This document shows, in pieces, positions 24,555 to 35,323 of a stretch of 64,000 nucleotides of DNA (within the stretch, counting starts at the first letter, position 1; each line of letters begins with the position of its first letter). A program made the translations under genes and the position numbers. A model generated the notes under the pieces. That model saw only the letters and a list, made by a program, of their open reading frames with translations, ran no database searches and had not been told where the DNA came from. The stretch lies in NCBI GenBank assembly GCA_026413225.1, contig CM048552.1:203435553-203499552 (forward strand), in the 5' to 3' direction. The DNA is from Otis tarda. Lineage: Eukaryota; Chordata; Aves; Otidiformes; Otididae.

Positions 24555-25725
24555 ATATTAGTATTATGGGACTGGAAGATAGCAAAGGTGATGTCACTTT
24601 TACCAGTGGTGTCCATAAGGAATCTTGAAAGATATGAACAAATAAGTCTTATGTCTGTAGCTACCCTATTGGTAAAAGAACTGTAACAAAAGGTAGGATT
24701 AGTGGATAAATGTGAAATTCACAGAAATAGTCTTCCCCCTCTTTGTAAAGGGATATCATACTTGGCAAACTCATCAGCTTCTTTGTGGGAGTTAGCACAC
24801 AGACAAAACATGTATGTTTCACTCAGATTTAAAAAAAAAATATTTTACATGTTCCTCACCAGGTGTTCTTCAAGAAGGTAAACAACTGTGGGATAAGAGA
24901 GAAGGCCATTGCATGGAAACATGGCTCTTCAAAAGGAGAGAACCAAAACTAGGAGGAAATTATCTATTTTCCCTGTGGAGCGTGGTTACTAATGGAGAAA
25001 TGTCCCACAGGGATCTGTGCTGATGCTTGTGCTATTCTCAAAGACCCCAGGAAAAGGAGAGATAGTGATGTGATAAAGTCTGCTAATAACACTGAATGTC
25101 CACACAGAACAATTCAATGCATATATACCTAAAGTAATACCTACGGGGAAAAGTATTCCAAATTTTCCATACACATTGATGGCTGTAAGTGAACATTTAG
25201 AACTCAGGAAGGAAATATTGACTTGTAATAAGTAGCTGTGTGAAAACCTTAGCTCAGTGATCAGCAGCAAAGCAAAATCATACACATTAGGAATTATTAG
25301 GAAAAGAACAGAGGGTGGTTTTTTTTTTTTTTAAGAAGAGAAGACATCATGTCCCATTGTGCAAATCCATCTGTTCTCTTCTTAAATAACACATAGATAT
25401 CTGCCTCCTCTATTAAGGAATGGATATAGCAGTTTTAGAAGGAAAAGACACAGAGAAAAGTGACAGGAATTATTTACTTCCATACAGTAAGGAACCATTC
25501 CGCATGCAAGGAACCACTAAAGAGAAAGACATTCTTCAATTTGCTATATTGATGCAGGGAGCAAATGGACAAGGAGATGCAACACAGACATACAAGATCT
25601 TAAACAACATGGAGACTATGAATGGGGAAAGATTTGTCACTGCCTCTTCAAATATAAATGTTAGGGAGCATCAGATTAAATTGACAGTGGAGCTCTTGGG
25701 CACAAGTTACTTTGAATGTCAATAG
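24555..25725 (+). mobile_element. Very old CR1-like LINE, sense
   Basis: Scattered blocks match an ancient CR1 group, in the correct order. 'gggactggaagatagcaaag' lies near 24568. The region 'gggatctgtgctgatgcttg' near 25010 is the former [11 protein letters not shown] segment. A block 'cattaggaattattaggaaa' lies near 25285. A C-terminal part at about 25430-25720 follows, with 'aagtgacaggaattatttac' and 'gttagggagcatcagattaa'. The 101-codon frame at 25420-25725 overlaps this last region; I read it as chance opening of a fossil. Boundaries and internal gaps are approximate. Divergence is far greater than in the young copies, so this layer may pre-date the bird radiation. Confidence 0.6.
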
Positions 25726-28700
25726 GCACCAAAGGCTTCTGAAAGCAACTTTAAACTCACAGAGAAATTCGTAGGAAAATAATCCATTGAGGGCTACTGC
25801 ACACAAAGATACAACACCTTGCTCATAAAGTCCATGATCAGCAAATTTCTGGGAGTATATTGGAGACCGTGCCAGGAAAAACATTCCTATTTTCACTAGT
25901 CTTTTCCTCATACTTTCACTTACACATCTATTATTAGCCTTTATCACAGAATAGATACTAGATTTGATGAGCCTTGGATTTGATGGCTCTTCCAATATTT
26001 CTAATAGTTTGTATATTTTCAAACACAATGTCCAACTGTTTGTTATATAACAGTTTCTTCCATTTGTCTCTCTGTTCATAAGCCTCTTCTAGTTTTATCA
26101 AATTCCTAAAACAAAACATAAAATCATTACTATTGAAATTTTTAGGTGATACACAGAATGTTTTAATAAAAATAGGAAGTTTTTATTGATGCATACTGAC
26201 TTGGATATATTTATAAGGTGAACATAGCAGAAAAAAAAAACTACAAGGAACTCCTAAGTGATGAAGGTCTGTATTTTAGATTAGGGTTTCAACAAATTCT
26301 TTGTCGTTACTAGTCCTTTTGTGATCAGAAGTTACAGGATTCCTAAAAAAAGTACTTGAGATACCTTGGTCCTTATACACAGATGGTCAGACAACATCAT
26401 ATTCTTAAAATAGCTGGATCAGTGAGTAATTAGCTCAGTTCTACACTCTCTGACTTTGGAGTCATGGTCCTGAGACTCATCACAAGGTCAAGACACAAGT
26501 AGAGACTACTGAAAAATTCTAATAATTTTCTTCTGGTTTTCATGTCATGCCTGTTGCTATGAGACTGAACACACAGACAATGAAAAATACTCCTGCCTTC
26601 AGCAAAGGCACTTTTTACAGAATTCTTACATTTCAGCATCCTCAATGATTCCCAGATCCTTTGCTTTTTTACTTATTAGATGCTTCATCAAAAATCCTCT
26701 TTGGCATAAAGATTTGGGAATCATACTGACTTTGGTGTTACAGTATGTATCTGACTAAATAAATCTCAGAGTGCACCACATCATAACTGTCAAACCCCAG
26801 ACCTGAAATAACATTATTCTACTATGATTATGCATTGGATTTTATTTTTTGCTACACTTACTTCTTCCTTTTTGTATGTTTTCTTAAATGATGTATTCAA
26901 CTATGCTCCTGATGCGTTTTTCTTCTTCAGTCTACTAAAAGAAAAACATGAGGCATCAGATGATTTCTACCTTTACTTTGCTTCTTTAGCTGAACCCTTT
27001 ATTAATAAATTATTTGCAAGTCTTCCACATTTGTATTAGAATGCTTTTGTTGTTTCTCTGCATTGAAAACTGCTTTGATCTTTCCAGTGTGCTTACCATG
27101 CCACCTTTCTGTTTTCTCCCAGGAAATATACTTGCTCTCTTTAGCACTCACCTAATATCACAAAAGACTCTAAAAAGCTCCAAGAGCAGTAACTACAAGA
27201 ATCAGCCTATGAAGGAGCTTTCGTGCAAACAGAAAACACAAGAAAATCAAATTCATTTGTGTTATATCCTTGGCATGAGATGAAACTTCTGTGACACAGT
27301 ATGCAAGATGGAGCTAAATTATTTGTTGTGGCTACAATATACTGTGACTACAAAGTTTAAAAAGGCCAAAAGATATTAGTACTCCAGATATTTTTTCCAT
27401 GTAAATGTAGCTTATCATGAAGATATAAATCAATGTAAAATTAAGTCTTATTTTGAAAGGAATGCTGCTGTATGCTATTGATTTTTGTCAACCTTCATTC
27501 TAATAAATGTCTTCTACTTTTGGTCTCTGTGCAAACTGCTTTTCAATAATATATATATGCATAATAAGTTGAAAGTTAGAGTATACTCTGCTGCTACACT
27601 CATCATACTAAAATTAAGAGTCCTATTAATCTTCATACACAAGAATAAAGTCGCCAGCCAAGGTAAAAATAGAATTTCTGTTCTTCATATTATATTAGTA
27701 TTATAAAATCAAGAACACTAGTGAATTAACTCCTTTTTAGGAAACGTTCAGCTTTGAGCTTTGCTAGGTACAGAAAAGCATAGAGGATAGTTAGTAAGAC
27801 AGGTCTTACACTCACAGTACATTTTTTCATCATCAACTAGAAATAGCTGCAGAACTACTTTGCTTTGAATTCACTTTAGATTCCTTTGTTCAGTATAAAA
27901 ATAAAAATATAATAAATTGAGGCTTACTAAAATCAAAATTGACTGGCCAAAACTTTGATATTTCCTACTTATTTTATGTATACAGGATATAAAGTGCTAC
28001 TGATACCATTAGCTTTCCCTGTGCAAAGGTAGAAATGAATACAAAAGGTGCAAGACAGTGAAGGAATGAATACGTTATTTTCAAGTAACACAGCATGTCA
28101 GCTTCTGGAAATTATTCTGAAAACCATAATTCATGTATGACCTCTTGCCATCTGATTTACAGTGCCACCATAGCTCCTAGTAAAGTGCCTGCTAGCTTTC
28201 TCAAGGAAAAAAAAAAAATCTAAAATTAAAGTTTTAAAACATTACATTATTTCGCTTCCTTATTTTTGTGGGAAAACTAAAAGTCAGAGCAACAATACTT
28301 CAGCTGGAAAGGTCTTTTCAGTTTGGCAACATCTTTTTGTGAGTTAACATGTAGTTTATGTTGAAGCAATACTTCTTGAATCAAGTATAAAACTGAAAGT
28401 ATAATTGCAAGTCCACTTTTTTTTTTAAATGGAAAATCTGTAATACTGACAAGCTGAAGACATGTCAGTGTACACTGCGTGAAAATCTTTCTGTTGCCTT
28501 TAGGAAGCATTTGACTCAACTTTAAGTCTGCAGTGTGCCATAGAACTACAAACAATTTTCTTTTTGTTCATGTATGCATAGAAATATGGCTATGTAACAT
28601 GCTTGGGTTTGATTGTAAAAACGGTTATATGTATAAAAACCTTCTGCAAAGTGAAACTAACAAAATAAAATTTCAGGACAAAATCTACACAGTTCTGTGA

Positions 28701-29139
28701 CCTCAAAGAATCCTATGCTTAGCTGAAGAAGGCACATCAATCTGTTACTTTTAATAGTTTGTTAGGTGTCTGCTAGGAGAGACTTGGATAAACTCATACA
28801 CAGGTCAGAATTTGCATCTTATCAAAATACAATAATCTCATTGATTTCAATGGAAGACTTATAACTTGTCACTTCGTTAATTCAAGGATTTCATTAGATG
28901 AGCACTTAAGAAAATATTCTGCTAAGAAAGGGCTTAACAGAAAAAGTATGTTTGCATCCTTGCTCAATGAGAAAAGCTGCATGAAATGCAGTGAAGGTTC
29001 AAAATTGGTGAGTATATCCCCAGTACAAAAGCAGAAGTGGTAAACAGGCAGCAGTGGAACATGGGCATAGCAGTTGACAATACCCTCATGTTTGATCCTG
29101 GTCTCTTTACTTATAGGCTATTCAAATAAAATGAATTTT
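25726..29139. other. Unannotated AT-rich intergenic DNA
   Basis: No gene or repeat family recognised in 3.4 kb. A 143-codon minus-strand frame at 25648-26079 and a T-rich frame at 26824-27039 show no domain I can identify. Confidence 0.5.
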
Positions 29140-29144
29140 GTCAT
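29140..29144. repeat. Left target-site duplication (GTCAT) of the LTR
   Basis: GTCAT directly precedes the TGTATTGGG start of the LTR and recurs at 33337-33341 directly after its ACCACA end. An exact 5-bp duplication flanking 5'-TG...CA-3' ends is the hallmark of integrase-mediated insertion. Confidence 0.88.
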
Positions 29145-29408
29145 TGTATTGGGTTTGTGTGGCAAGATTTTGGTAGTGGAGGGGCCACAGAGGGGGCTTC
29201 TGTGAGAAGCTGCTAGAAGCTTCCCCCATGTCCAATGGAGCCAATGCCAGCCAGCTACAAGACGAACCCACTGCTGGCAAGGCTGAGCCCATCAGTGATG
29301 GTGGTAGCATCTCTGTGATAACAGATTTAAGAAAAGGAAAAAGTTGCTGCACAGTCACAACTGCAATCAGGAGAGAGCACTGAGAATATGTGAGAGGAAC
29401 AGCCCTGC

Positions 29409-29904
29409 CCTCAAATACTGTGTGCAGTTTCGGGCCTCTCAGTTCAAGAACGACATTGAGTTGCTGCAGCACATCCAGAGAAGGGCAACAAATCTGGTGA
29501 AGGATCTGGAGAACAAGTCTTGCTGAGGGAACTGGGATTGTTTAGTCCGGAGAAGAGGAGGCTGAGGGGAGACCTCATCGCTCTCTACAGCTACCTGAAA
29601 GGAGGTTGTAGCAAGGTGAGTGTCAGTCTCTTCTCCCAAATAACTAGCAATAGGACAAGAGGAAACAGCCTCATGTTGCAGCAGGGAAGGTTTAGATTGG
29701 ATATTAGGAAAAATCTATTTATTGAAAGAGTGGTCAAGTGTTGGAACAGGCAGCCCAAGGAAGTGGTGGAGTCACCATCCCTGGAGGTGTTCAAAAAACA
29801 TGTAGACGTGGCACTTTGGGACATGTTCTAGTAGGCACGGTGGTGTTGGCTTGATGATTGGACTTGGTAATCTTTGAGGTCTTTTCTACTCTTCATGATT
29901 CTAT
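29409..29904 (+). mobile_element. CR1 3' fragment inserted in the LTR
   Basis: This begins within the HLEYCVQF codons ('caaatactgtgtgcagtttc') and runs through [44 protein letters not shown] and [21 protein letters not shown]. It ends with a short 3' UTR and a degenerate octamer tail ('catgattctat'). The N-terminal part of the region is in another frame, so a small length change lies near 29520. It resembles the CR1-B and CR1-C groups but is more diverged, so it is the older of the two CR1 insertions in this LTR. Confidence 0.9.
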
Positions 29905-29984
29905 AAGTCCTCCTGCTGAGGAGGAAGGAGCAGCAGAGACAACGTGATGAACTGACAGCAACAACTGACAACTGGCCTGTCTTC

Positions 29985-30069
29985 TGTTTGTGGAACCCAC
30001 CTTTCTTACAGGGGGCAACGAATCCTAGCACAGGAGCTGGCAGGGCTTATCGACAGATCTTTAAACTAG
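29985..30069 (+). pseudogene. CR1-B ORF1, C-terminal tail only
   Basis: In the frame ending at TAG 30067-30069 the sequence reads CGTHLSYRGQRILAQELAGL and then IDRSLN. This is the end of the ORF1 esterase: the GTHL stretch is the block V (DxxH) region, matching DGVHLNEKG in CR1-A, with Cys where the catalytic Asp is expected. Everything upstream is lost by 5' truncation, so no protein can be made from it. Confidence 0.75.
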
Positions 30070-30158
30070 CTACGAAGGGGGAAGGGGACAAAACAAGGGA
30101 AGAGCCCAGGGGAACGGTGCTTGATCTGGGGCTGAGGCAGCTGTCTCAGCTGAAGTGC

Positions 30159-32915
30159 ATGCACACCAATGCACGCAGCATGAGTAACAAGCAGGAGGAG
30201 CTGGAAGCGATTGTGCGGCAGGATAACTATGACCTGGTTGCTATTACTGAAACATGGTGGGACCACTCCCACGACTGGAGTGCTGTGATGGAAGGCTACA
30301 AGCTCTTCAGAAGGGATAGACGAGGAAGGAAGGGTGGTGGTGTGGCCCTTTATATTAAAGACTATTTTGACGTTGAAGAGCTTGGGGTTGGGAATGATAC
30401 AGTTGAGTGTCTATGGATAAGGATAAGAGGAAAGGCCTGTAGGGGTGACATCGTGGTGGGGGTCTGTTATAGACCGCCTAATCAGGATGAAGAGAAGGAC
30501 GAGGCGTTCTATGAGCAGCTTGAGCGAGTCGCGCAATTGCCAGCACTCGTTCTTGTGGGAGACTTCAACTTCCCTGATATATGCTGGGAATATCATACAG
30601 TGCAGAGGAAACAGTCCAAAAGGTTCCTAGAGGGTCTGGAAGATAGTTTCCTTATGCAGCTGGTATGAGAGCCTAAGAGGGGTGGTGCCCTGATTGACCT
30701 ACTCTTTACTAACAGAGAAGGACTGGTGGGAGACGTGAAGGTTGGGCACTGTCTTGGGCAGAGTGACCATGAAATTGTAGAATTCTCTATTCTTGGAGAT
30801 GTCAGAAGGATCAGTAGCAGAACGGCTATCCTGAACTTCAAGAGGGCGAACTTTGACTTGTTCAGGACGCTCGTTGCGAGGGTCCCTTGGGAGTCGCTCC
30901 TTAAGGGTAAAGGGGTCCAGGAAGCCTGGACGCTCCTCAAGATGGAGATCTTAAAGGCACAAGAACAGGCTGTTCCTGAATGCCATAAGGCGAGCCATAG
31001 GGGAAGAAGACCGGTTTGGATGAACCAGGAACTATTGTTGAGGCTCCGGAAGAAAAAGAGAGTCTATGTCCTCTGGAAGAAGGGACAGGCTACTTGGGGA
31101 GATTACAAAGAAGTTTCTAAGGTATGCAGGGAGGAGGTTAGGAAGGCAAAAGCTCAGCATGAACTCAGATTGGCCACTGCAGTAAAAGAGAACAAGAAAT
31201 CCTTTTACAAATATATCAGTGGTAAGAGAAGAAATAAGGAGAATTTACACCCTTTACTTGATGCAGCGGGGAATGTGACCACTGAGGATAAGGAGAAGGC
31301 TGAGGTCCTCAATGCCTTCTTTACTTCTGCCTTTAATAGGCAGATCAATTATCCTCAGGGCACTTTATGCCCTAATCTGGAAGTCTGGGATGCCAGGCTG
31401 AATATACCCACTGTGGTACAGGTGGAGACAGTTAAAGAGCTCCTTCTCCATCTGGACTGCCACAAGTCCATGGGACCGGACGGGCTCCATCCTAGGGTGC
31501 TAAGGGAGTTGGTGGGGGTGATTGCTGAGCTGCTCTCGGCCGTCTACCAGCGCTCCTGGTTATCCAGGGAGGTCCCAGAGGATTGGAGGCTTGCCGATGT
31601 GACTCCCATCTACAAGAAGGGCCGTAAGGAGGATCCGGGGAACTACAGGCCTGTCAGCCTGACCTCAGTACCCGGCAAAGTTATGGAGCAAATCATCTTG
31701 GGTGAGATCACTCGGCATATGAGTGGCATCCAGGGGATCAGGCCCAGCCAGCACGGGTTCACGAAAGGCAGGTCGTGCTTGACCAACCTCATTTCCTTTT
31801 ACGACTGGGTGTCCAGCCTGGTGGATGAGGGAAAGGCTGTTGATGTGGTCTACCTGGACTTCAGCAAAGCCTTTGACACGGTCTCTCACAGTATTCTCCT
31901 AGGGAAACTGGCTGCCTGTGGACTGGGTAGGTATACCCTTCTTTGGATAAAGAACTGGCTAGGGAGCCGTGCCCAGCAGGTAGTGGTTAATGGAGTCAAG
32001 TCCAGCCGGCAGCCTGTTACAAGTGGTGTCCCCCAGGGGTCGGTACTTGGGCCTATCTTGTTCAATATCTTTATTGATGACCTGGACGAGGGGATTGAGT
32101 GTACCCTCAGTAAGTTTGCAGATGACACCAAGTTGGGTGGTGGTGTTGATCTGCCTGAGGGTAGGGAGGCCCTTCAGAGGGATCTGGATAGGCTGGATCG
32201 CTGGGCTGAGCTGAATGGGATGAGGTTCAACAAGGCCAAGTGTCGGGTCCTCCATTTTGGCCACAATAACCCCATGCAGCGCTATAGGCTCGGAGCTGAA
32301 TGGCTGGAGGACTGTGAAGAGGAAAGGGACCTGGAGGTGTTGGCTGATGCTCAGCTGAACATGAGCCAACAGTGTGCCCAGGTGGCCAAGAGGGCCAACG
32401 GCATCCTGGCCTGCATTAGAAATAGTGTGGCCAGCAGGAGCAGGGAGGTAATCCTCCCCCTGTATTCAGCGCTGGTGAGGCCACACCTCGAGTATTGTGT
32501 TCAGTTTTGGGCCCCTCACTACAAGAAAGACATTGAAGCCCTGGAACGTGTCCAGAGAAGGGCAACAAAGCTGGTGAGGGGTCTGGAGCACAAGTCTTAT
32601 GAGGAGCGGCTGAGAGAGTTGGGATTGTTTAGTCTGGAGAAGAGGAGGCTCAGGGGAGACCTCATTGCACTCTATAGCTTCCTGAAGGCAGGTTGTGATG
32701 AGCAGGGGTTTGGCCTCTTCTCCCAGGCAGCAAGCAGGACCCAAGGAAATGGCCACAAGTTGTACCAGAGGAGGTTTAGATTGGATGTGAGGAAAAACTT
32801 TTTCTCCCAAAGAGTGGTCAGGCACTGGAATGGCCTGCCCAGGGAGGTGGTTGAGTCGCCGTCCCTGGCAGTGTTCAAGAGGCGGCTTGACGAGAAGCTA
32901 CAAGATATGGTTTAG
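30159..32915 (+). pseudogene. CR1-B ORF2: endonuclease and reverse transcriptase with one stop codon
   Basis: A single frame runs from the ORF1 end to TAG at 32913-32915 with one internal stop, TGA at 30666-30668. There the family normally has Arg (CGA) in the context QLVREP, so a CpG C-to-T transition is the likely cause. The endonuclease shows HTNARSM, ITETWW, CYRPP, GDFNFPDICW and, after the stop, SDHEIVEF. The reverse transcriptase shows [62 protein letters not shown] and FADD (codons from 32115). The start is taken as the ATG at 30159 (MHTNARSM); upstream initiation cannot be excluded. No other lesion is visible. Confidence 0.93.
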
Positions 32916-33150
32916 TAGCTGTGGCAGCAATGGTAGTGGGAAGATGGTTGGACTAGATGATCTTATAGGTCCCATCCAACCATGTGATTCTATGATTCTA
33001 TGATTCAATCCCCATTTCTCTTCCCCCTGCACTGCTGAGAGGGAAAAAGTAGAGAATTTTGGAGTAAAATTGAGCCCAGGAAGAAGAGAGGAGTAAGGGG
33101 AATGTGTTTTAAAACTTAGTGTCTCGTTATCCTACTCTCATTTGACTGGT

Positions 33151-33156
33151 AATAAA
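33151..33156 (+). promoter_or_regulatory. AATAAA polyadenylation signal in the LTR
   Basis: AATAAA lies in the 3' third of the LTR, in the context ggtaataaattaattttccc. In this LTR type it is the expected poly-A signal. Whether it is used today is unknown. Confidence 0.6.
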
Positions 33157-33336
33157 TTAATTTTCCCCAAGTTGAGTCTGTTTTGACTGTAAGAGTTATT
33201 GCTGAGTAGTCTCCCTGTCCTTATCTCAACCTACAATTTTTTCATTATACTTTTTCTCCCCTGTCCAGTTGAGCAGGGGAAGTGATAGAGCAGCTTTGGT
33301 GGGCACCTAGTAACCAGCTACAGGCAACCCACCACA

Positions 33337-33341
33337 GTCAT
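33337..33341. repeat. Right target-site duplication (GTCAT) of the LTR
   Basis: Exact copy of the GTCAT at 29140-29144, immediately after the terminal CA of the LTR. Confidence 0.88.
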
Positions 33342-33648
33342 GCTGTTAGTAGCTCCTTTTAATTCACTACAGCAAATTGAATGAAGCACTGTGTCTCTCA
33401 TTTAACACCAAGTTCAATTAACCTTAAGTGATTTCTAGAATATGTTTTACATATGTTAAAACAAAATTACAAGGGCAGTTTCTGGCTGAATTTCCTGCAG
33501 TTCATCACATGTACAAATATTTGATGTTGAAGTGAGCTTCAGAAATTTCTGAACTATGTTACATTATTGCATAAAGCAATCATTTTCTACTTACTCGAAC
33601 TGATTTGGAGTCACACACTAAAACAGTAAACACCTTCCCTCAAGGTTT

Positions 33649-33697
33649 TAGAATAATTTAGATTGGCAAAGACCTTTAAGATCATCAAGTCCAAAAG
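33649..33697 (-). mobile_element. Short antisense CR1 tail
   Basis: About 49 bases match the inverted CR1 3' UTR (tagaataatttagattggca, then aagacctttaagatcatcaa and gtcc). No coding part is left, so this is either a severely 5'-truncated insertion or a relic. Confidence 0.75.
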
Positions 33698-34012
33698 TTT
33701 TCTTTGAGAATTTCTGTCTTTGAAAGGGCATAGGCCTAATGGGTAGGTTTTAGAAATATTGGAATATTTGAAGGATTTACATAAATTTGACGTGAACTGT
33801 CCTCTGTTCATAAAAATTGGTAATAACAAACTTGGAGGGAAAACTGAGTAAAGTGATTATGAAACTATGCACTCATGGGAAGGTCCATCTTCATGGGCCT
33901 ATGCTCCATCTTAACAATTTCACCACCATAATAATGTGGATTACATCCAGCTGTTCCCTTTAGGTTGTTTTCTTTTGTAGAATATACTCTTGAAGATGCT
34001 TCCCCAGCAACT
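33698..34012. other. Unannotated DNA
   Basis: Nothing recognised between the small CR1 tail and the CR1-A type copy. Confidence 0.5.
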
Positions 34013-35323
34013 ATACTCTCCTGGAAACCATGCTAAGGCACATGGAATATAAGGACGTGACTGGTGACAGCCAGCATGGCTTCACTAAGGGCAAATCGTG
34101 CCTGGCTAATTTGGTGGCCTTATATGATGGGGTTACAGCATTGATGGACAAGGGACAAGCAACTGACGTCATCTACCTGGACTTGTGCAAGGCATTTGAC
34201 ACCGTCCTGCACAACATCCTTGTCTCTAAATTGGAGACATGGATTGACAGACAGACCACTCGGTGCATAAGGAATTGGCTGGATGGCTACACTCAGAGAG
34301 CTGTAGTCAACAGCTCAATGTCCAAGTGGAGACCAGTGATGAGTGGTGTTCCTCAGGGGTCAGAATTGGGCCCGGCCTAGTTTAACATCTTTGTCAGTGA
34401 CATGGACAGTGGGATACAGTGCACCCTCAGCAAGTTTGCTGATGACACCAAGCTGTGTGGTACCATCGACATGTTGGAGGGAAGGGATGCCATCCAGAGG
34501 GACTTTAACAGGCTGGAGAGGTGGGGTTTTGTACCTCATGAATTTCAAGAAGGCCAAGTTGCAAGGTCCTACACATGGACCAGGGCAACTCCAAGCACAA
34601 ATACAGGCTGGGCAGAGAATGGATTGAGAGCAGCCCTGAGGAGAAGGACCTTGGGTGCTGGTGAACAAGAAGCTCAACATGAGCCAGCAATGTGTGCTTG
34701 CAGCCCAGAAAGCCAACCACATCCTGGGCTGCATCAAAAGAAGTGTGGTCAGCAGGTCAACGGACGGGATTCTGCCTCTCTACTCCGCTCTCGTGAGATC
34801 CCCATCTTCAGTACTGCATCCAGTTCTGGAGCCCCCAACATAAGAACTATGTGGACCCATTGAGAGAGTCCAGAAGAAGGCCACAGTGATGATCAGAGGG
34901 CTGGAGCACCTTTCCTATGAGGACAGGCTGAGAGAGTTGCTGCTGTTCAGCCTGGAGAAGAGGAGGCTCTGGGGAGACCTTATAGCAGCCTTCCAATACC
35001 TAAAGGGGGCTTATAGGAAAGATGGGGAGAGACTCTTCATCAGGTCAATTGTGAAAGGACAAGGGGTAATGGTTTTAAAATAGAAGGAAGTAGATTCAGA
35101 TTAGACATTAGGAAAAAATTGTTTGCAATGAGAGTCGTGGAACACTGGCACAGGTTACCCAGAGAGGTGTTGGATGCCCCATCCCTGGAAACATTCAAAG
35201 CCAGGCTGGATGAGGCTCTGAGTAACCTGATCTGGTTGGAGATGTCCCTGCCTCTTGCAGGGGGGTTGGACTAGATGACCCTTGAAGGTCCCTCCCTACC
35301 TTCTATGATTATATGATTCTATA
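34013..35323 (+). mobile_element. CR1-A type LINE, 5'-truncated in the RT domain
   Basis: This 1.3-kb sense copy begins just after the RT segment [12 protein letters not shown] ([21 protein letters not shown]) and continues through [56 protein letters not shown] and the 3' UTR to a degenerate tail (ctatgattatatgattctat). Several frame changes and an in-frame stop at 34378-34380 show it is dead. It closely matches CR1-A but is more damaged, so it is somewhat older. Confidence 0.95.

Larger units (their letters stand above)
29963..33005 (+). mobile_element. Long young CR1 LINE (CR1-B) inserted in the LTR
   Basis: This 3.0-kb sense CR1 begins in the last codons of ORF1, contains all of ORF2, and ends with a short 3' UTR and two to three ATTCTATG units. 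Its 3' end abuts LTR sequence ('aatccccattt') that continues the LTR piece ending near 29962. A possible 3-4 bp shared CAA lies at the junctions. The exact 5' end is uncertain by about 15 bases. ORF2 has a single in-frame stop, so this is one of the best preserved copies in the window. Its C-terminal sequence ([34 protein letters not shown]) places it in a different subfamily from CR1-A. Confidence 0.95.
29145..33336 (+). mobile_element. Solo LTR of an avian endogenous retrovirus, split by two CR1 insertions
   Basis: Fossil LTR in three pieces: about 29145-29408, 29905-29962 and 33006-33336. It begins TGTATTGGGTTTGTGTGGC and ends CAACCCACCACA, and is flanked by GTCAT on both sides. The 3' part has the AATAAA signal and the 'gtctccctgtccttatctca' stretch shared with related bird LTRs. 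No internal retroviral region is present, so this is a solo LTR. The 5-bp duplication fits an ERVL-like (class III) element; that assignment is an inference. A CR1 fragment (29409-29904) and the long CR1-B (29963-33005) are both inserted in it in the sense direction, so the LTR is older than both. Confidence 0.85.

Noticed and set aside
25420-25725. 101-codon frame that might be a small host gene
   Set aside because: It overlaps the C-terminal part of a very old CR1 in sense orientation and has no recognisable domain or splice context.
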